Shown here: positions 43,936 through 57,653 of the stretch, one piece after another
Layout of the letters: each line of letters opens with the position of its first letter
Numbering within the stretch: position 1 is the first letter of the stretch
From: Exilibacterium sp.
GTDB taxonomy: Bacteria > Pseudomonadota > Gammaproteobacteria > Pseudomonadales > Cellvibrionaceae
Assembly (NCBI GenBank): GCA_028280195.1
Contig: JANQMH010000098.1
Location: forward strand, 62,001 to 126,000
DNA: 64,000 nt
Direction: 5' to 3'
Program-made: the position numbers and the translations under genes
Notes under the pieces: model-generated
The model's input: only the letters and a program-made list of their open reading frames with translations
Told to the model about the DNA's origin: nothing
Database searches by the model: none

Positions 43936-46900
43936 ATGGAAAGGTTCGCACGCTTTAGCATCGAAAACTCGCGTTTTACCGTATTGCTGCTGGTTGCGCT
44001 CGTTGTCGGCGGCCTGGCCACTTATTTCACTCAACCCAGGCAGGAAGATCCGGAGATTACCCTGCGTGGAGCCCAGGTTGTCGCCCAGTTTCCGGGCCTG
44101 GCGCCGGAGCGCGTCGAACAGCTGCTTACCCGGCCGATAGAGGAAGCCATCAAACAGATACCTGAAATCGATGAAATAAAGTCCGTCAGTATGACCGGTT
44201 TGGCAATCATTACCCCGGAGGCCGGCGCCGAATATACCGATATGGGTCCAATCTGGGCGGAACTGCGCAACAAGATGGACGATCTGGCTCCACAGCTGCC
44301 CGAGGGTACCGAGGGACCCAGAGTCAATGACGATTTCGGCCGTGTAGCGGTTATTACCATGGCGCTGACCGGCGCGGACTACAGCCTTGCCGAACTCAAC
44401 CAGGTCGCGCGTGACCTGCGCGATGAATTGAGCGCATTGCCGCTGGTGGCCAAGGTGGATCTGTATGGCGTTCAGGACGAGCGTATCTGGCTGGAGTTCG
44501 ATCCCGCGTTCATGCGGCAGTTCGATATCAAGCCGTCGGAGTTGATATCCACACTGCAGACCCAGAATGTCGTGCTGCCCGGCGGATCTGTGGATGCAGC
44601 CGGGCAGCGCATCGTCATCGAGCCTTCCGGGGACTTTCAGAGCGTCGACGACATTCGCAACCTGGCCATCGCCACCCCCGATGGCGGCATTGTCTATCTG
44701 CGGGATTTGGCGCAGGTCAGGCGCGACTACGTCGATCCGCCCCAATCACCCGCTTTATACAACGGGCGCCAGGCGATCGTGCTGGGTCTGTCTATGCTGA
44801 GCGGTTCCAACGTGGTTGCACTGGGCCGGCAGGTGCAAGCGGAACTGGCAACCCTGCGTTCGCTGCTGCCGCTGGGGATGAATCTGGACATAGCGATCTT
44901 TCAACCCGATCTGGTACAGGCATCGGTGAATAGCGCCACTGAAAATCTGCTGCAGACCATGCTGGTGGTGTTAGTGGTGGTGATGCTTTTTTTAGGCTGG
45001 CGCACGGGCTTGATTGTCGGGGCAATGGTGCCGCTGACAATGATGGCAACGCTTATCGGCATGTCGATCCTGGAGGTCGAATTACACCGCATTTCCATAG
45101 CCGCCATCATCGTCGCTTTGGGGCTGCTGGTAGATAACGGCGTGGTTATTGCCGAGGAAATACGCCAGCGCCTGGATGCGGGAGAACAGAGACTGGCAGC
45201 CGTGCTGGGAGCACCCGCCAGTCTGGCGATTCCGCTGCTGACAAGCTCGTTAACCACGGTACTGGCATTTATGCCGTTGATGCTCGTCTCCGACACTACC
45301 GGTGAGTTTCTGCGTTCGTTGGGGCAGGTGCTCAGCCTGGCGTTGCTGGCGTCGTGGCTGCTTTCCATTACTGTTGCGCCGGCGTTTTGCTACTGGTTTT
45401 TGCCTGTATCCCAGAATCAAGAAAAAGGGGCCGCGGCGTCGCCACAGAGACTTTATCAGGGCAGGGCTTATAAACTCTATGAAAGCCTGCTGGCACGACT
45501 ACTGGCAAACCGCCTGCTGTTTGTTGCGGTAATGATCGGCGCTTTGTTTTTGGCTGGTTCCATTTTTCAGTTTGTAAAGCAGCGATCACTGGGCCCGTCG
45601 GAACGCAACCAGTTTACCGTTTACCTGGATCTGCCCGCTGGCACCGATGTGAAGGCCACGCAGGCCGCGTCGCGCGAACTGGTGGCGTATTTGACGGACA
45701 AAAACGCCAACCCGGAAGTAGTCGATGTGCTCACCTATGTGGGCGGCGGAGGGCCGAGATTCTTCCTGGCGCTGGCGCCAAACGACCCTCAATCCAATAA
45801 AGCCTTTATGGTGGTCAATACACAAACGGCGGATCAAATTGCAGAGGTAATGGCTCGCGCGCACGCCTATATCATTGAGTCCTTACCGGAGGCGATTGGC
45901 CGCGCCGATGTTTTGTTTTTAGGCCCGGCCGCGCTGGGCACGGTGGAGTTGCAGATAAGCGGGCCCAATATCGATACACTGCGTTACCTGGGAGAAGCAG
46001 CCAAGCAGGTATTCTACAGCGTGCCGGGCACCCAATCGGTCAGGAGCGACTGGGAGAACGCGGTGCTGAAACTGAAAGTCAATGTCGATCAGGATCGCGC
46101 CCGCCGCGCCGGTGTCAGCAGTGACGATATCGCAAAAACGCTGTCTGCCCATTTTGACGGTGAGGTCGTTTCCACCTATCGCGAGGGCGACAAAAGCATT
46201 CCCATCGCTGTGCGAGCGCAAAGCGACTCGCGCGGCAATCTCGATCGCATGCGCACCGTCGAGGTGCTGTCGTATGCCGGCGAACCCATACCGCTACTGC
46301 AAATTGCCGATTTCGAGGGCATTGTCGAGCCCAGTAAAATCCTGCGCGTCGATCAGAAACGCACCTTGACGATCGCCGGCAAGCACCCCCATATGACGGC
46401 GGTAGAGCTCTATGCCGAAATGCAGCCGGCTTTGCAGCAGCTGGATTTACCCCCGGGTTACGACCTGGTTCTGGAGGGGGAAATAAAAGGTTCCCGGGAA
46501 TCCAACAGCGCCCTGTTCCAATTTGCTCCCCACGCCCTGTTCGGCATTCTGGCTTTGTTGATTCTGCAATTTGGCTCGTTCAGAAGATCGGCCATTATCC
46601 TGTTGACCATTCCATTGATTCTTATCGGCGCCAACTTCGGCCTGTGGGTGTTCGGCGCCTATTTCGATTTTACCGGCACACTGGGCTTATTCAGCCTGGC
46701 GGGGATCATTATCAACAATGGCATTGTATTGATAGACCGCATCGATACGGAGAGAAAACAGGGCTTAAATGTCAGCGAGGCGATAATGACAGCTGCGCTG
46801 GCAAGGGCGCGCCCGATTATCATGACCACTCTTACCACCATCGTCGGACTGCTGCCGCTGGCCCTGTTTGGCGGCGAATTCTGGTTCGGTATGGCCATCG

Positions 46901-47040
46901 TGATCATGTGCGGCCTGGGGGTCGGCACCGTTTTGACCCTGGGGTTTGTGCCGGTGCTCTACAGCCTTTTCTTCAAGCTCGAGCCGAGTGGCGCTGCCGG
47001 AGGACCGATTCGCAGCAAGGCTGCCGTCGAAGCCGGCTGA
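43936..47040 (+). CDS. RND efflux pump, inner-membrane permease
   Basis: This 1034-residue permease has the 2x6 helix plan of the AcrB/HAE family with two large periplasmic loops. In TM4 it reads GLLVDNGVVIAEE: the first aspartate of the usual DD pair is present, the second is Asn, as in several RND subgroups. The TM10 region has INNGIVLIDRIDTER. ATG 43936 follows ACGGGATT. Probable substrates are lipophilic toxins or detergents; specificity unknown. It converges on glmS with only 7 bp between stops. Confidence 0.94.
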   Translation: MERFARFSIENSRFTVLLLVALVVGGLATYFTQPRQEDPEITLRGAQVVAQFPGLAPERVEQLLTRPIEEAIKQIPEIDEIKSVSMTGLAIITPEAGAEYTDMGPIWAELRNKMDDLAPQLPEGTEGPRVNDDFGRVAVITMALTGADYSLAELNQVARDLRDELSALPLVAKVDLYGVQDERIWLEFDPAFMRQFDIKPSELISTLQTQNVVLPGGSVDAAGQRIVIEPSGDFQSVDDIRNLAIATPDGGIVYLRDLAQVRRDYVDPPQSPALYNGRQAIVLGLSMLSGSNVVALGRQVQAELATLRSLLPLGMNLDIAIFQPDLVQASVNSATENLLQTMLVVLVVVMLFLGWRTGLIVGAMVPLTMMATLIGMSILEVELHRISIAAIIVALGLLVDNGVVIAEEIRQRLDAGEQRLAAVLGAPASLAIPLLTSSLTTVLAFMPLMLVSDTTGEFLRSLGQVLSLALLASWLLSITVAPAFCYWFLPVSQNQEKGAAASPQRLYQGRAYKLYESLLARLLANRLLFVAVMIGALFLAGSIFQFVKQRSLGPSERNQFTVYLDLPAGTDVKATQAASRELVAYLTDKNANPEVVDVLTYVGGGGPRFFLALAPNDPQSNKAFMVVNTQTADQIAEVMARAHAYIIESLPEAIGRADVLFLGPAALGTVELQISGPNIDTLRYLGEAAKQVFYSVPGTQSVRSDWENAVLKLKVNVDQDRARRAGVSSDDIAKTLSAHFDGEVVSTYREGDKSIPIAVRAQSDSRGNLDRMRTVEVLSYAGEPIPLLQIADFEGIVEPSKILRVDQKRTLTIAGKHPHMTAVELYAEMQPALQQLDLPPGYDLVLEGEIKGSRESNSALFQFAPHALFGILALLILQFGSFRRSAIILLTIPLILIGANFGLWVFGAYFDFTGTLGLFSLAGIIINNGIVLIDRIDTERKQGLNVSEAIMTAALARARPIIMTTLTTIVGLLPLALFGGEFWFGMAIVIMCGLGVGTVLTLGFVPVLYSLFFKLEPSGAAGGPIRSKAAVEAG

Positions 47041-47047
47041 TGCGAAA

Positions 47048-48877
47048 CTATTCCACTGTTACCGATTTTGCCAGATTGCGCGGCTGGTCGACATCCGTGC
47101 CTTTCAATATGGCCACATGGTAGGACAATAACTGTAGCGGCAGTGTGTAGATCAGCGGTGCCAGACTGTCGGGCACATGGGGAATATTGATGACAGTGGT
47201 GTTTTCATCGCTACTGAACCCGGCATCCTTATCGGCAAAGACAAACAGTTCGCCGCCGCGCGCCTGCACTTCTTCGAGATTGGATTTGAGCTTTTCCAGC
47301 AGCTGATTGCTGGGGGCCACCACCACCACCGGCATATCGCTGTCGACCAGCGCCAGCGGACCGTGCTTCAGTTCGCCGGCGGGATAGGACTCGGCGTGGA
47401 TATAGGAAATCTCCTTGAGTTTCAGCGCGCCCTCCATCGCCACCGGATACTGAACGCCGCGACCCAAAAACAGGGCGTGATGCTTTTCGGCAAAGGACTC
47501 GCTGACTTTTTCAATGGTCTTGTCCAGCTCCAGCACTGTCTGGCAGAGCTTTGGCATCTGGTGCAGGGCCTCCACCAGCTGTTGCTCCCTCTCGGCATCC
47601 AGGCCGTGGCGGCGGCCCAGGACGATGGTCAACAGTTGCAGTGCGGTCAACTGAGTGGTGAACGCCTTGGTGGAGGCCACACCGATTTCCGGGCCGGCGT
47701 TGGTCATCAGTGCGAGATCCGATTCGCGCACCAGCGAGCTGTTGGGTACATTGCAGATAGTCAGGCCGGCGAGGTAACCGGATTCCTTAGCCAGGCGCAG
47801 GGCCGCCAGGGTATCGGCCGTCTCTCCCGACTGGGAGATGGTGACGAACAGCGTATCGGGAGCAACCACAAAACGGCGGTAGCGGTATTCACTGGCCACT
47901 TCAATATTGCAGGAAACCCCGGCCCACTCCTCGAGCCAGTACTTGGCCACCAGGCCGGCGTGGTAGCTGGTGCCGCAGGCGACAATCTGCACCGCCCTGG
48001 TGCGGTCGAAAACGGCTTTGGCCTCGGTGCCGAAAGCCTCTTCCAATACCGCGGTTTTACCGATACGGCCCTGCAGGGTATTGCCGATCACCCTGGGCTG
48101 CTCAAAGATTTCCTTTTGCATATAGTGACGGTACTCGCCCCGGTCGGCGGATTCGTCGGCATCGGTGAGGCGCGATATTTTTCGCACCACTTTGTTTTTG
48201 TCTTTATCTAGAATCGTCACCCCGTTGGTGGTGACTTCAACCAGGTCGCCTTCCTCGAGAAAGATAAAACGGTCGGTAACCTGCCGCAGCGCCATTTGAT
48301 CCGAGGCGATGAAGTTTTCCTCGATACCAACGCCCACCACCAGCGGGCTGCCGCTGCGCGCGCCGATAATGCGGTGCGGGTCCCTGGCATCGATAACGCC
48401 GAGGGCATAGGCGCCTTCGAACTGTTCGGTGGCGGCGACAACGGCGTTAAACAGGTCCTTACCCCGAGCAACCAGATCGCTGACCAGGTGCACGATCACT
48501 TCGGTATCGGTCTCTGAAACGAAGTTGGTGCCCTTGGCGGTCAGCCGCTCGCGGATTTCCTGGAAGTTTTCAATGATGCCGTTGTGAACGACGGCAATGG
48601 TACCGGACAGATGGGGGTGGGCATTGGCCTGTGTGGGCTTGCCATGGGTGGCCCAGCGGGTATGGGCAATGCCCACCTGCCCGGACAGCGGTGCCGCCTG
48701 GATCGCCTCCTCGAGGCCGGCGACCTTGCCGACGGTCTTGCGCAACTGCAGCTGCTGATTCCTGTCGAGCAGCGCCACGCCGGCGGAGTCGTAACCGCGG
48801 TATTCGAGGCGTTTGAGACCTTCAATCAGTATTCCAAGCACATTGCGCTGTGCCGCTGCGCCGACAATGCCACACAT
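47048..48877 (-). CDS. glmS: Glucosamine-6-phosphate synthase
   Basis: Glutamine:fructose-6-phosphate aminotransferase of 609 residues; the mature N terminus CGIVGAA follows Met, with Cys1 as the glutaminase nucleophile. The isomerase half has two SIS domains ([28 protein letters not shown]) and ends in …AKSVTVE, the conserved Glu end. It supplies glucosamine-6-P for peptidoglycan and LPS. No glmS ribozyme is expected in this phylum, and the 12-bp gap to glmU suggests co-transcription. Confidence 0.97.
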   Translation of the reverse strand: MCGIVGAAAQRNVLGILIEGLKRLEYRGYDSAGVALLDRNQQLQLRKTVGKVAGLEEAIQAAPLSGQVGIAHTRWATHGKPTQANAHPHLSGTIAVVHNGIIENFQEIRERLTAKGTNFVSETDTEVIVHLVSDLVARGKDLFNAVVAATEQFEGAYALGVIDARDPHRIIGARSGSPLVVGVGIEENFIASDQMALRQVTDRFIFLEEGDLVEVTTNGVTILDKDKNKVVRKISRLTDADESADRGEYRHYMQKEIFEQPRVIGNTLQGRIGKTAVLEEAFGTEAKAVFDRTRAVQIVACGTSYHAGLVAKYWLEEWAGVSCNIEVASEYRYRRFVVAPDTLFVTISQSGETADTLAALRLAKESGYLAGLTICNVPNSSLVRESDLALMTNAGPEIGVASTKAFTTQLTALQLLTIVLGRRHGLDAEREQQLVEALHQMPKLCQTVLELDKTIEKVSESFAEKHHALFLGRGVQYPVAMEGALKLKEISYIHAESYPAGELKHGPLALVDSDMPVVVVAPSNQLLEKLKSNLEEVQARGGELFVFADKDAGFSSDENTTVINIPHVPDSLAPLIYTLPLQLLSYHVAILKGTDVDQPRNLAKSVTVE

Positions 48878-48889
48878 AGTAAATCCCGG

Positions 48890-50251
48890 TTATTTAGTTT
48901 TAGTCGGGCGTTTCCACCCATCCTTATTGCGTTGCTGGCCGCGAGCGACGCTGAGCTGGTTATCATCTACCGCCCTGGTTATTGTCGAACCGGCGCCGAC
49001 CGTCGCCCCTTTGCCCACTTTTACCGGCGCCACCAGCGAGGTATTCGAGCCGATAAAGGCATCGTCACCAATTTCGGTTTTAAACTTATTGACCCCGTCG
49101 TAATTGCAGGTGATGGTACCGGCGCCGATATTGGCACCGCTGCCGATCTCGGCATCGCCGACATAGCTCAAGTGATTGACCTTGCTGCCCGGGCCGATGA
49201 GGGCTTTTTTGGTTTCCACAAAGTTGCCGATTTTTGCTCCGCGCTGCAAGTCGGTACCCGGCCGCACGCGGGCAAAAGGGCCTACTTCGCAATCATCGGC
49301 CAGGCTGGCGTCCTCCAGTACCGAATTGGCTTTAATGACCACATCATTGCCGACCACCACATTTTTCAAACAGCAGTTGGGCCCGATACTGACATTGTTG
49401 CCCAGCCTCACATCGCCTTCGAACAGACAATTGATATCGATGATGACATCGCGACCGGCACTCAGGCGGCCGCGGCAGTCAAAGCGCGCGGGATCGAGCA
49501 GGGTCAGCCCTTCGGTCATCAGCGAGCGCGCCAGATTCTGCTGGTAAAAGCGCTCCAGCTGCGCCTGCTGCTGGCGGTCGTTGACCCCCAGGACTTCCAT
49601 TTCACTGGCCGGCTGCTGGGTATTTACCAGCATGCCTTCGGCCTGGGCGAGGGCGATGATATCGGTCAGGTAGTATTCGCCCTGAGCATTTTCACTGCTC
49701 AGCTGTGGCAACCAGCGCTTGAGGTCGACACCGCGCATCGCCATTACGCCGGTATTGACCTCGCAGATCGACAGCTGCGCGGGGCTGGCATCTTTTTGCT
49801 CGACAATGGCCGTGACTGCGCCGCCGCCGTCTCTGACGATACGGCCATAACCACTCGGGTCCCGCAGGTCGACAGTCAGCAATGCCATGGCATCGGCGTT
49901 GACCTGGGCGATCATGGAGCGCAGCGTGTTTTCCTGAATCAGCGGTACATCCCCGTAGAGCACCAGTACCACCGCATTGTCGCGCAGATGTCCCACCGCC
50001 TGCTGCACGGCGTGGCCGGTACCCAATTGCTCGGCCTGCAGTACAAAGTGCACATCGCCGGCGGTGCAGCAGGCCTTCACCTGGTCGGCGCCGTGGCCGA
50101 CCACCACGTGAATGGCATCACTGTTGAGCAGTCTGGCGGTATCGATAACATGCTGCAGCAGCGGGCGGCCGGCGACCGGGTGCAGCACTTTGGGCAGATC
50201 CGACTTCATGCGGGTGCCTTTACCGGCTGCGAGTACGACGATATCGAGCAT
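48890..50251 (-). CDS. glmU: Bifunctional GlcN-1-P acetyltransferase / GlcNAc-1-P uridyltransferase
   Basis: The 453-residue enzyme makes UDP-GlcNAc. The N-terminal pyrophosphorylase has LAAGKGTRMKSDLPKVLHPVAG (as GKGTRMKSDLPKVLHPVAG); the C-terminal half is a left-handed beta-helix of hexapeptide repeats that ends in the acetyltransferase active-site region (YDGVNKFKTEIGDDAFIGSNTSLVAPV). It follows a terminator after atpC and precedes glmS by 12 bp, the usual Gammaproteobacterial order. Confidence 0.97.
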   Translation of the reverse strand: MLDIVVLAAGKGTRMKSDLPKVLHPVAGRPLLQHVIDTARLLNSDAIHVVVGHGADQVKACCTAGDVHFVLQAEQLGTGHAVQQAVGHLRDNAVVLVLYGDVPLIQENTLRSMIAQVNADAMALLTVDLRDPSGYGRIVRDGGGAVTAIVEQKDASPAQLSICEVNTGVMAMRGVDLKRWLPQLSSENAQGEYYLTDIIALAQAEGMLVNTQQPASEMEVLGVNDRQQQAQLERFYQQNLARSLMTEGLTLLDPARFDCRGRLSAGRDVIIDINCLFEGDVRLGNNVSIGPNCCLKNVVVGNDVVIKANSVLEDASLADDCEVGPFARVRPGTDLQRGAKIGNFVETKKALIGPGSKVNHLSYVGDAEIGSGANIGAGTITCNYDGVNKFKTEIGDDAFIGSNTSLVAPVKVGKGATVGAGSTITRAVDDNQLSVARGQQRNKDGWKRPTKTK

Positions 50252-50280
50252 GATTATTCGTTCTTTTGCTGGACAGATAT

Positions 50281-50310
50281 AAAAAGGGTAGCTAATGCTA
50301 CCCTTTTTTT
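50281..50310. terminator. Rho-independent terminator after the atp operon
   Basis: AAAAAGGGTAGC pairs with GCTACCCTTTTT over a TAAT loop, with T/A runs on both strands. It lies between atpC and glmU on the minus-strand transcript and can stop the ATP synthase operon. Confidence 0.9.
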
Positions 50311-50349
50311 CGTTACATTTCCGCCATTCGGCCGCCGGCCGGCTCGTTA

Positions 50350-50775
50350 TTATTTGCCCATTTTTTTGCGGATTGCCTGAATGGTACGCAATTGCGCCGC
50401 CGCTTCCGCCAGCTGGGTGGCGGCGCGGGAGTAATCGAAGTCGCCGCTCTGGTTGGTCAATTCCTGCTCGGCCTCTTTTTTCGCCTCCAGGGCGGCCGCC
50501 TCATCCATATCATCGGCGCGCAAAGCGGCGTCGGCCAGTACGGTAACAGCGGCGGGCTGCACTTCCAGATAACCGCCGGATACATAGTAGACCTCTTCCT
50601 CACCACCGCGACGGATAACCCGCACCGGTCCCGGCTGCAGGCCCGTCAACAGCGGCGCATGGCCGTAGACGATGCCGACATCGCCCTCGGTACCGGCGGC
50701 CACCACCATTTCCACCAGGCCAGAAAAAATCTCTTCTTCTGCGCTCACGATGTCGCAATGAACTGTCATCACCAT
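50350..50775 (-). CDS. atpC: F1 ATP synthase epsilon subunit
   Basis: Epsilon of 141 residues with the N-terminal beta-sandwich ([26 protein letters not shown], conserved SAEEEIFSG) and the C-terminal helical hairpin. The start at 50775 (MVMTVHC) copies the MAMT start of E. coli and has GAGGCG nine bases upstream; an ATG two codons later is less well placed. Last gene of the operon. Confidence 0.95.
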   Translation of the reverse strand: MVMTVHCDIVSAEEEIFSGLVEMVVAAGTEGDVGIVYGHAPLLTGLQPGPVRVIRRGGEEEVYYVSGGYLEVQPAAVTVLADAALRADDMDEAAALEAKKEAEQELTNQSGDFDYSRAATQLAEAAAQLRTIQAIRKKMGK

Positions 50776-50821
50776 AAATTCTCGCCTCTAGGGCCTGCGG
50801 GCACCGGCCCGCCGGGCCGGC

Positions 50822-52210
<1,389 letters not shown>

Positions 52211-52276
52211 TTAAACCAAATTTTAAAATCTTGAAAATTTTTTCCTGCCGCCTGTTCTCTGTCGCCCGGGCGGCAG

Positions 52277-53137
52277 TTACACGGCCGCGGCGCCGCTGAC
52301 GATTTCCGACAGCTCCTGAGTAATGGCCGCCTGTCGCGCCTTGTTGTAAGCCAGTTGCAAATCGTCGATCAGGTCGCCGGCATTATCGGTGGCACTCTTC
52401 ATGGCGATCATACGCGCGGCCTGCTCACAGGCGCCGTTTTCCACCACAGCCTGGTAGACCTGGGATTCGATATAGCGGATCATCAGGCCGTCCAGCAATG
52501 CCCGCGCCTCGGGCTCATAGAGGTAGTCCCAGTGATGTTTCATCTCCTGGTTTTCTTCCGCCAGCAGCGGCAGCAGTTGCTGCACATAGGGGGTCTGGGT
52601 CATGGTGTTGATAAACTCATTGCCCGCCAGAAACAATTTGTCGATCTTGTCTTCGGCGTAGGCATCGAGCATGACTTTGACGCTGCCGATCAGGTCGGAG
52701 ACACTGGGTTGCTCGCCCAGGTCGCGCACCGCCGCCACCACGTTGCCGCCATAACTGTTGAAGAACGCCGCCGCCTTGGCGCCGATCAGGCAGAGGTCGA
52801 TCTCTGTGCCGCGATCGTTCCACTCCTTCATGGCAGTGATGGCAGCTTTGAACATATTGATATTGAGCCCGCCGCACAGACCGCGGTCGGTGGACACCAG
52901 GATGAAGCCCACCCGCCTGACCTCGCGCTGGCGCATGAACATATGCTGGTATTCCGGCGCGGCGTTGGCGATATGGCCGACCACCGAGCGGATGCGCCGC
53001 GCGTAGGGCTTGCCCACCTGCATGCGGTCCTGGGCTTTACGCATTTTACTCGCCGCCACCATCTCCATGGCGCTGGTAATCTTCTGCGTGTTTTTGATAC
53101 TCGATATCTGAGTACGTATCTCTTTTCCGCCAGCCAT
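52277..53137 (-). CDS. atpG: F1 ATP synthase gamma subunit
   Basis: The rotor shaft subunit of 286 residues begins [20 protein letters not shown] and contains [11 protein letters not shown], and its C-terminal helix ([15 protein letters not shown]) closes the coiled coil. It sits between atpA and atpD as usual. Confidence 0.97.
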   Translation of the reverse strand: MAGGKEIRTQISSIKNTQKITSAMEMVAASKMRKAQDRMQVGKPYARRIRSVVGHIANAAPEYQHMFMRQREVRRVGFILVSTDRGLCGGLNINMFKAAITAMKEWNDRGTEIDLCLIGAKAAAFFNSYGGNVVAAVRDLGEQPSVSDLIGSVKVMLDAYAEDKIDKLFLAGNEFINTMTQTPYVQQLLPLLAEENQEMKHHWDYLYEPEARALLDGLMIRYIESQVYQAVVENGACEQAARMIAMKSATDNAGDLIDDLQLAYNKARQAAITQELSEIVSGAAAV

Positions 53138-53149
53138 TGACGAGCCTCT

Positions 53150-54694
53150 TTACCAGGTTTGCGTCGCCTTGAATTTTTCCAGGGCGGCCTTGAAGCCATT
53201 GGCGATTTCGTCGCTGTAGTCGCCGGTTTCGCTGACCTTGTTCATCAGGTCGGCGTGCTCGCTGTGCATGTAGGACAGCAGCGCCGCCTCGAAGTCGCCG
53301 ATCTTGGCCACCTCCACATCTTTGAGAAAGCCCTCGTTGGCGGCGTAGACCACCAGGCCCATCTCGGCGATGCTCTGCGGCGAATACTGCTTCTGTTTCA
53401 TCAGTTCGGTAACGCGCTCACCGTGGTCCAGCTGCGCCTTGGTGGCCTCGTCCAGATCGGACGCAAACTGAGAGAAGGCCGCCAGTTCGCGATACTGGGC
53501 CAGTGCGGTGCGGATACCGCCGGAGAGCTTTTTGATGACCTTGGTCTGCGCCGAACCGCCGACCCGGGATACGGAAATACCGGCGTTCATGGCCGGGCGG
53601 ATACCGGCGTTAAACAGGTCGGTCTCCAGAAAGATCTGACCGTCGGTAATGGAGATCACATTGGTGGGCACGAAGGCGGAGACGTCGCCGGCCTGGGTTT
53701 CGATCACCGGCAGCGCCGTCAGCGAACCGGTTTTGCCTTTTACTGCACCGTCGGTAAACTTTTCCACGTATTCGGCATTGACCCGGGAGGCGCGTTCCAG
53801 CAGGCGCGAGTGCAGATAGAAAACATCGCCGGGGTAGGCTTCGCGCCCGGGCGGGCGGCGCAGCAGCAGCGAGATCTGGCGGTAGGCCCAGGCCTGTTTG
53901 GTCAGATCGTCGTAAATGATCAGTGCGTCCTCGCCGCGGTCGCGGTAGTACTCACCCATGGTGCAGCCGGCAAAGGGCGCCAGAAACTGCATGGCGGCCG
54001 GGTCGGAAGCGGTCGCGGCAATGACAATGGTGTGGTCCATGGCGCCGTGCTCTTCGAGCTTGCGCACCACACTGGCGACGGACGAGGCCTTCTGCCCGAC
54101 AGCGACATAAATACATTTAATGCCGGTGCCTTTCTGATTGATGATGGCATCGATGGCAATCGCCGTTTTACCGGTCTGGCGGTCGCCGATAATCAATTCG
54201 CGCTGGCCGCGGCCGATCGGCACCATGGAGTCGATGGCTTTGAGGCCGATCTGCACCGGCTGATCCACACTCTGGCGGGCGATAACCCCGGGGGCGATTT
54301 TTTCCAGGGCATCGGTCATTTTGGCCTTGACCGGCCCCTTGCCGTCGATGGGCGTACCCAGGGCATCGAGTACCCGGCCCTGCAGTTCCGGGCCCACCGG
54401 CACCTCGAGAATACGACCGGTGCACTTACAGGTCTGCCCCTCGGCCACACCCTCGTATTCACCCAGGACCACGGCGCCGACCGAGTCGCGCTCCAGGTTC
54501 AGCGCCATACCGTAGACGCCGCCTTCGAATTCGATCATCTCACCGTACATGACATCGGCGAGGCCGTGGATGCGGATAATACCGTCGGTTACCGATACCA
54601 CCGTGCCCTCGTTCTGGGCCTCGGTCGCCACGTCCAGGGTTTCGATACGCTGTTTGATAATTTCACTGATTTCTGAAGGATTCAGTTGCTGCAT
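53150..54694 (-). CDS. atpA: F1 ATP synthase alpha subunit
   Basis: Alpha, 514 residues, with Walker [27 protein letters not shown] and [20 protein letters not shown]. These residues form the non-catalytic nucleotide sites and part of the catalytic interface. It is preceded by atpH with a 58-bp gap. Confidence 0.98.
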   Translation of the reverse strand: MQQLNPSEISEIIKQRIETLDVATEAQNEGTVVSVTDGIIRIHGLADVMYGEMIEFEGGVYGMALNLERDSVGAVVLGEYEGVAEGQTCKCTGRILEVPVGPELQGRVLDALGTPIDGKGPVKAKMTDALEKIAPGVIARQSVDQPVQIGLKAIDSMVPIGRGQRELIIGDRQTGKTAIAIDAIINQKGTGIKCIYVAVGQKASSVASVVRKLEEHGAMDHTIVIAATASDPAAMQFLAPFAGCTMGEYYRDRGEDALIIYDDLTKQAWAYRQISLLLRRPPGREAYPGDVFYLHSRLLERASRVNAEYVEKFTDGAVKGKTGSLTALPVIETQAGDVSAFVPTNVISITDGQIFLETDLFNAGIRPAMNAGISVSRVGGSAQTKVIKKLSGGIRTALAQYRELAAFSQFASDLDEATKAQLDHGERVTELMKQKQYSPQSIAEMGLVVYAANEGFLKDVEVAKIGDFEAALLSYMHSEHADLMNKVSETGDYSDEIANGFKAALEKFKATQTW

Positions 54695-54752
54695 GCTCTG
54701 TTCCTCAACTCTTGTTTCCGCTGCCGGGCCGGGTCACGGCACAGCGAGGAAA

Positions 54753-55289
54753 TTAAGCGTTTATTGCCTCGGCGAGTTTAGCCAGGCGCCCGCGTACCGA
54801 ACCGTCGATCACCGTGTCGCCGGCGCGCACGATGGCGCCGCCCAGTAAGCTCTCGTCTACCAGGCTCTGCACGTTAACTTCGCGATCCAGCTTGGCACTG
54901 AGTGCTTTCGCCAGTTTGTCTTGTATGTCGCCGGACAGCTCGAAAGCCGTGCTCACTTCGACATCGATGGATTTTTCCTGCTGGGATTTCAGCGCTTCGA
55001 ACAATTGCCGAATTTCCGGCAGCAGAGGCAGGCGGTCGTTTTCAGCCAGATAGCGGATGAAGTTCTGCCCTTTGACATTGAACTCATCGCCGCAGACACT
55101 GCTGAACGTCTCAGCTTTTTGCGCGGCGGTATAGGTCGGTGAGGTCAGGACTTTTTTGATGCTGTGGTGCTGCGACACGCCGGCAGCCAGAGCCAGCATG
55201 GCGGACCAGCCGCTGAGATCCTTGGCGGCCAGGGCGAACTCGAATGCCGCTTTGGCATAAGGTCGCGCCAGTGTTCTAAGTTCTGCCAT
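54753..55289 (-). CDS. atpH: F1 ATP synthase delta subunit
   Basis: The stator subunit of 178 residues opens with [15 protein letters not shown] and ends with [23 protein letters not shown], the conserved ends of OSCP/delta. It links F1 to the b stalk. Confidence 0.96.
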   Translation of the reverse strand: MAELRTLARPYAKAAFEFALAAKDLSGWSAMLALAAGVSQHHSIKKVLTSPTYTAAQKAETFSSVCGDEFNVKGQNFIRYLAENDRLPLLPEIRQLFEALKSQQEKSIDVEVSTAFELSGDIQDKLAKALSAKLDREVNVQSLVDESLLGGAIVRAGDTVIDGSVRGRLAKLAEAINA

Positions 55290-55313
55290 GGTTGCGTCAC
55301 TCGCCTCGTTTGG

Positions 55314-55784
55314 TTACAGGTCGGCCGCCAGTTTGTCCAGCATGGTATTGTGGGCCTTCTTGTCGATGGAGGCCTGCAATACCTTCTCCGCCCCCACCAG
55401 CGCCAGTGCCGCCACTTTGCCGCGCAGTTCTTCCTTGGCGCGGTTGGCTTCCTGCTCGATCTCGGCCTGCGCTGCGGCTTTCAGCCGCTCGCCTTCGAGG
55501 CGGGCCTGATCTTTGGCTTCATCGATAATCTGACTGGCGCGCTTGTTGGCTTGCTCAATCAGCACGGCGGCCTGTTCTTTGGCTTCACGCAGTTGCTGGG
55601 TGGCTTTCTGTTTGGCCAGCTCCAGGTCCTTGTCAGCCATTTCAGCCGCCTGCAGGCCATCGGCAATCTTCTTCTCGCGCTCCTGCATGACATTGAGCAA
55701 CAGCGGCCACACATATTTCATGCAGAATAAAATGAAGATAATGAAGGTTATCGATTGGCCTATCAGGGTCAGGTTAATGTTCAC
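55314..55784 (-). CDS. atpF: F0 ATP synthase b subunit
   Basis: The peripheral stalk subunit, 156 residues, has one N-terminal membrane helix ([21 protein letters not shown]) and a long charged coiled coil. It starts [10 protein letters not shown] as in other Gammaproteobacteria. Between atpE and atpH. Confidence 0.96.
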   Translation of the reverse strand: MNINLTLIGQSITFIIFILFCMKYVWPLLLNVMQEREKKIADGLQAAEMADKDLELAKQKATQQLREAKEQAAVLIEQANKRASQIIDEAKDQARLEGERLKAAAQAEIEQEANRAKEELRGKVAALALVGAEKVLQASIDKKAHNTMLDKLAADL

Positions 55785-55825
55785 GCCGACACCTCCCGGT
55801 TTGTCTGCAAAAGGTAAGGGTGAAA

Positions 55826-56077
<252 letters not shown>

Positions 56078-56116
56078 TTATCTCCTGTTGAGAAAGTTAG
56101 TAACGTGATAGTTGGA

Positions 56117-57094
<978 letters not shown>

Positions 57095-57466
57095 TCAGCG
57101 ACTCAACATGCGTGCGGTGACTATCCACTGCACCAGGATCATAGCGCCAAAAGCTGAAAACAGGGCGAGCGCATCGAGAGGTTTTACTAGCAGGAATACC
57201 GCCCCAAAACCGACAACAGTCAACAGAAACTTACCCGTCTCCCCCCAAAAGAAAGCCCGCGCAATCAGCGGCGCCGCGCGGGCACCGCTATAGCGGAAGG
57301 CATAGCTGGCGAAATAGACATTCGGTATTACGCTGATCAGCCCCCCCAGCAACAGCGAATACGCGATGGTCTGCTCGTAAAGCCAAGCCACCAGACACAG
57401 CGGCAGCAATACCAGCAGCTGTATCAGCGGTATGCGAAATACCGGTGGTTTCGGAATACTAGCCAT
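57095..57466 (-). CDS. atpI: ATP synthase assembly factor I
   Basis: This small membrane protein (~123 residues) has the four hydrophobic segments of AtpI. ATG 57466 (MASIPKPP) is chosen, since the first TM helix follows; an upstream start would add residues with no family match. It is the first gene of the atp operon and lies ~110 bases after a strong promoter. Confidence 0.88.
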   Translation of the reverse strand: MASIPKPPVFRIPLIQLLVLLPLCLVAWLYEQTIAYSLLLGGLISVIPNVYFASYAFRYSGARAAPLIARAFFWGETGKFLLTVVGFGAVFLLVKPLDALALFSAFGAMILVQWIVTARMLSR

Positions 57467-57582
57467 GGCCACTTCTAGGGTTGCGCCCGGCGGCCGCCCG
57501 CTTGCTAACAGTCGCAATCAACAGCGGCACCAGCTACACCCAGTGTCGGTCTCTCGACCTAACCATCCATTGGGCGACGCGC

Positions 57583-57611
57583 ATTATAGGGTCTATATGG
57601 CCAGGGTTCAA
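57583..57611 (-). promoter_or_regulatory. Sigma-70 promoter of the atp operon
   Basis: On the minus strand, TTGAAC (57611-57606), a 17-bp spacer and a perfect TATAAT (57588-57583) form a near-consensus promoter. The start would be near 57576, giving a ~110-base leader before atpI. It lies between the parB stop and atpI. Confidence 0.8.
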
Positions 57612-57653
57612 CAGGCGCGCGGGAGCGTCCGGGAGCAGGGGCGCACAGCGTCT

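Noticed and set aside
53159-54676. 505-codon plus-strand frame opposite atpA
   Set aside because: Antisense to a conserved gene; typical shadow in GC-rich DNA.
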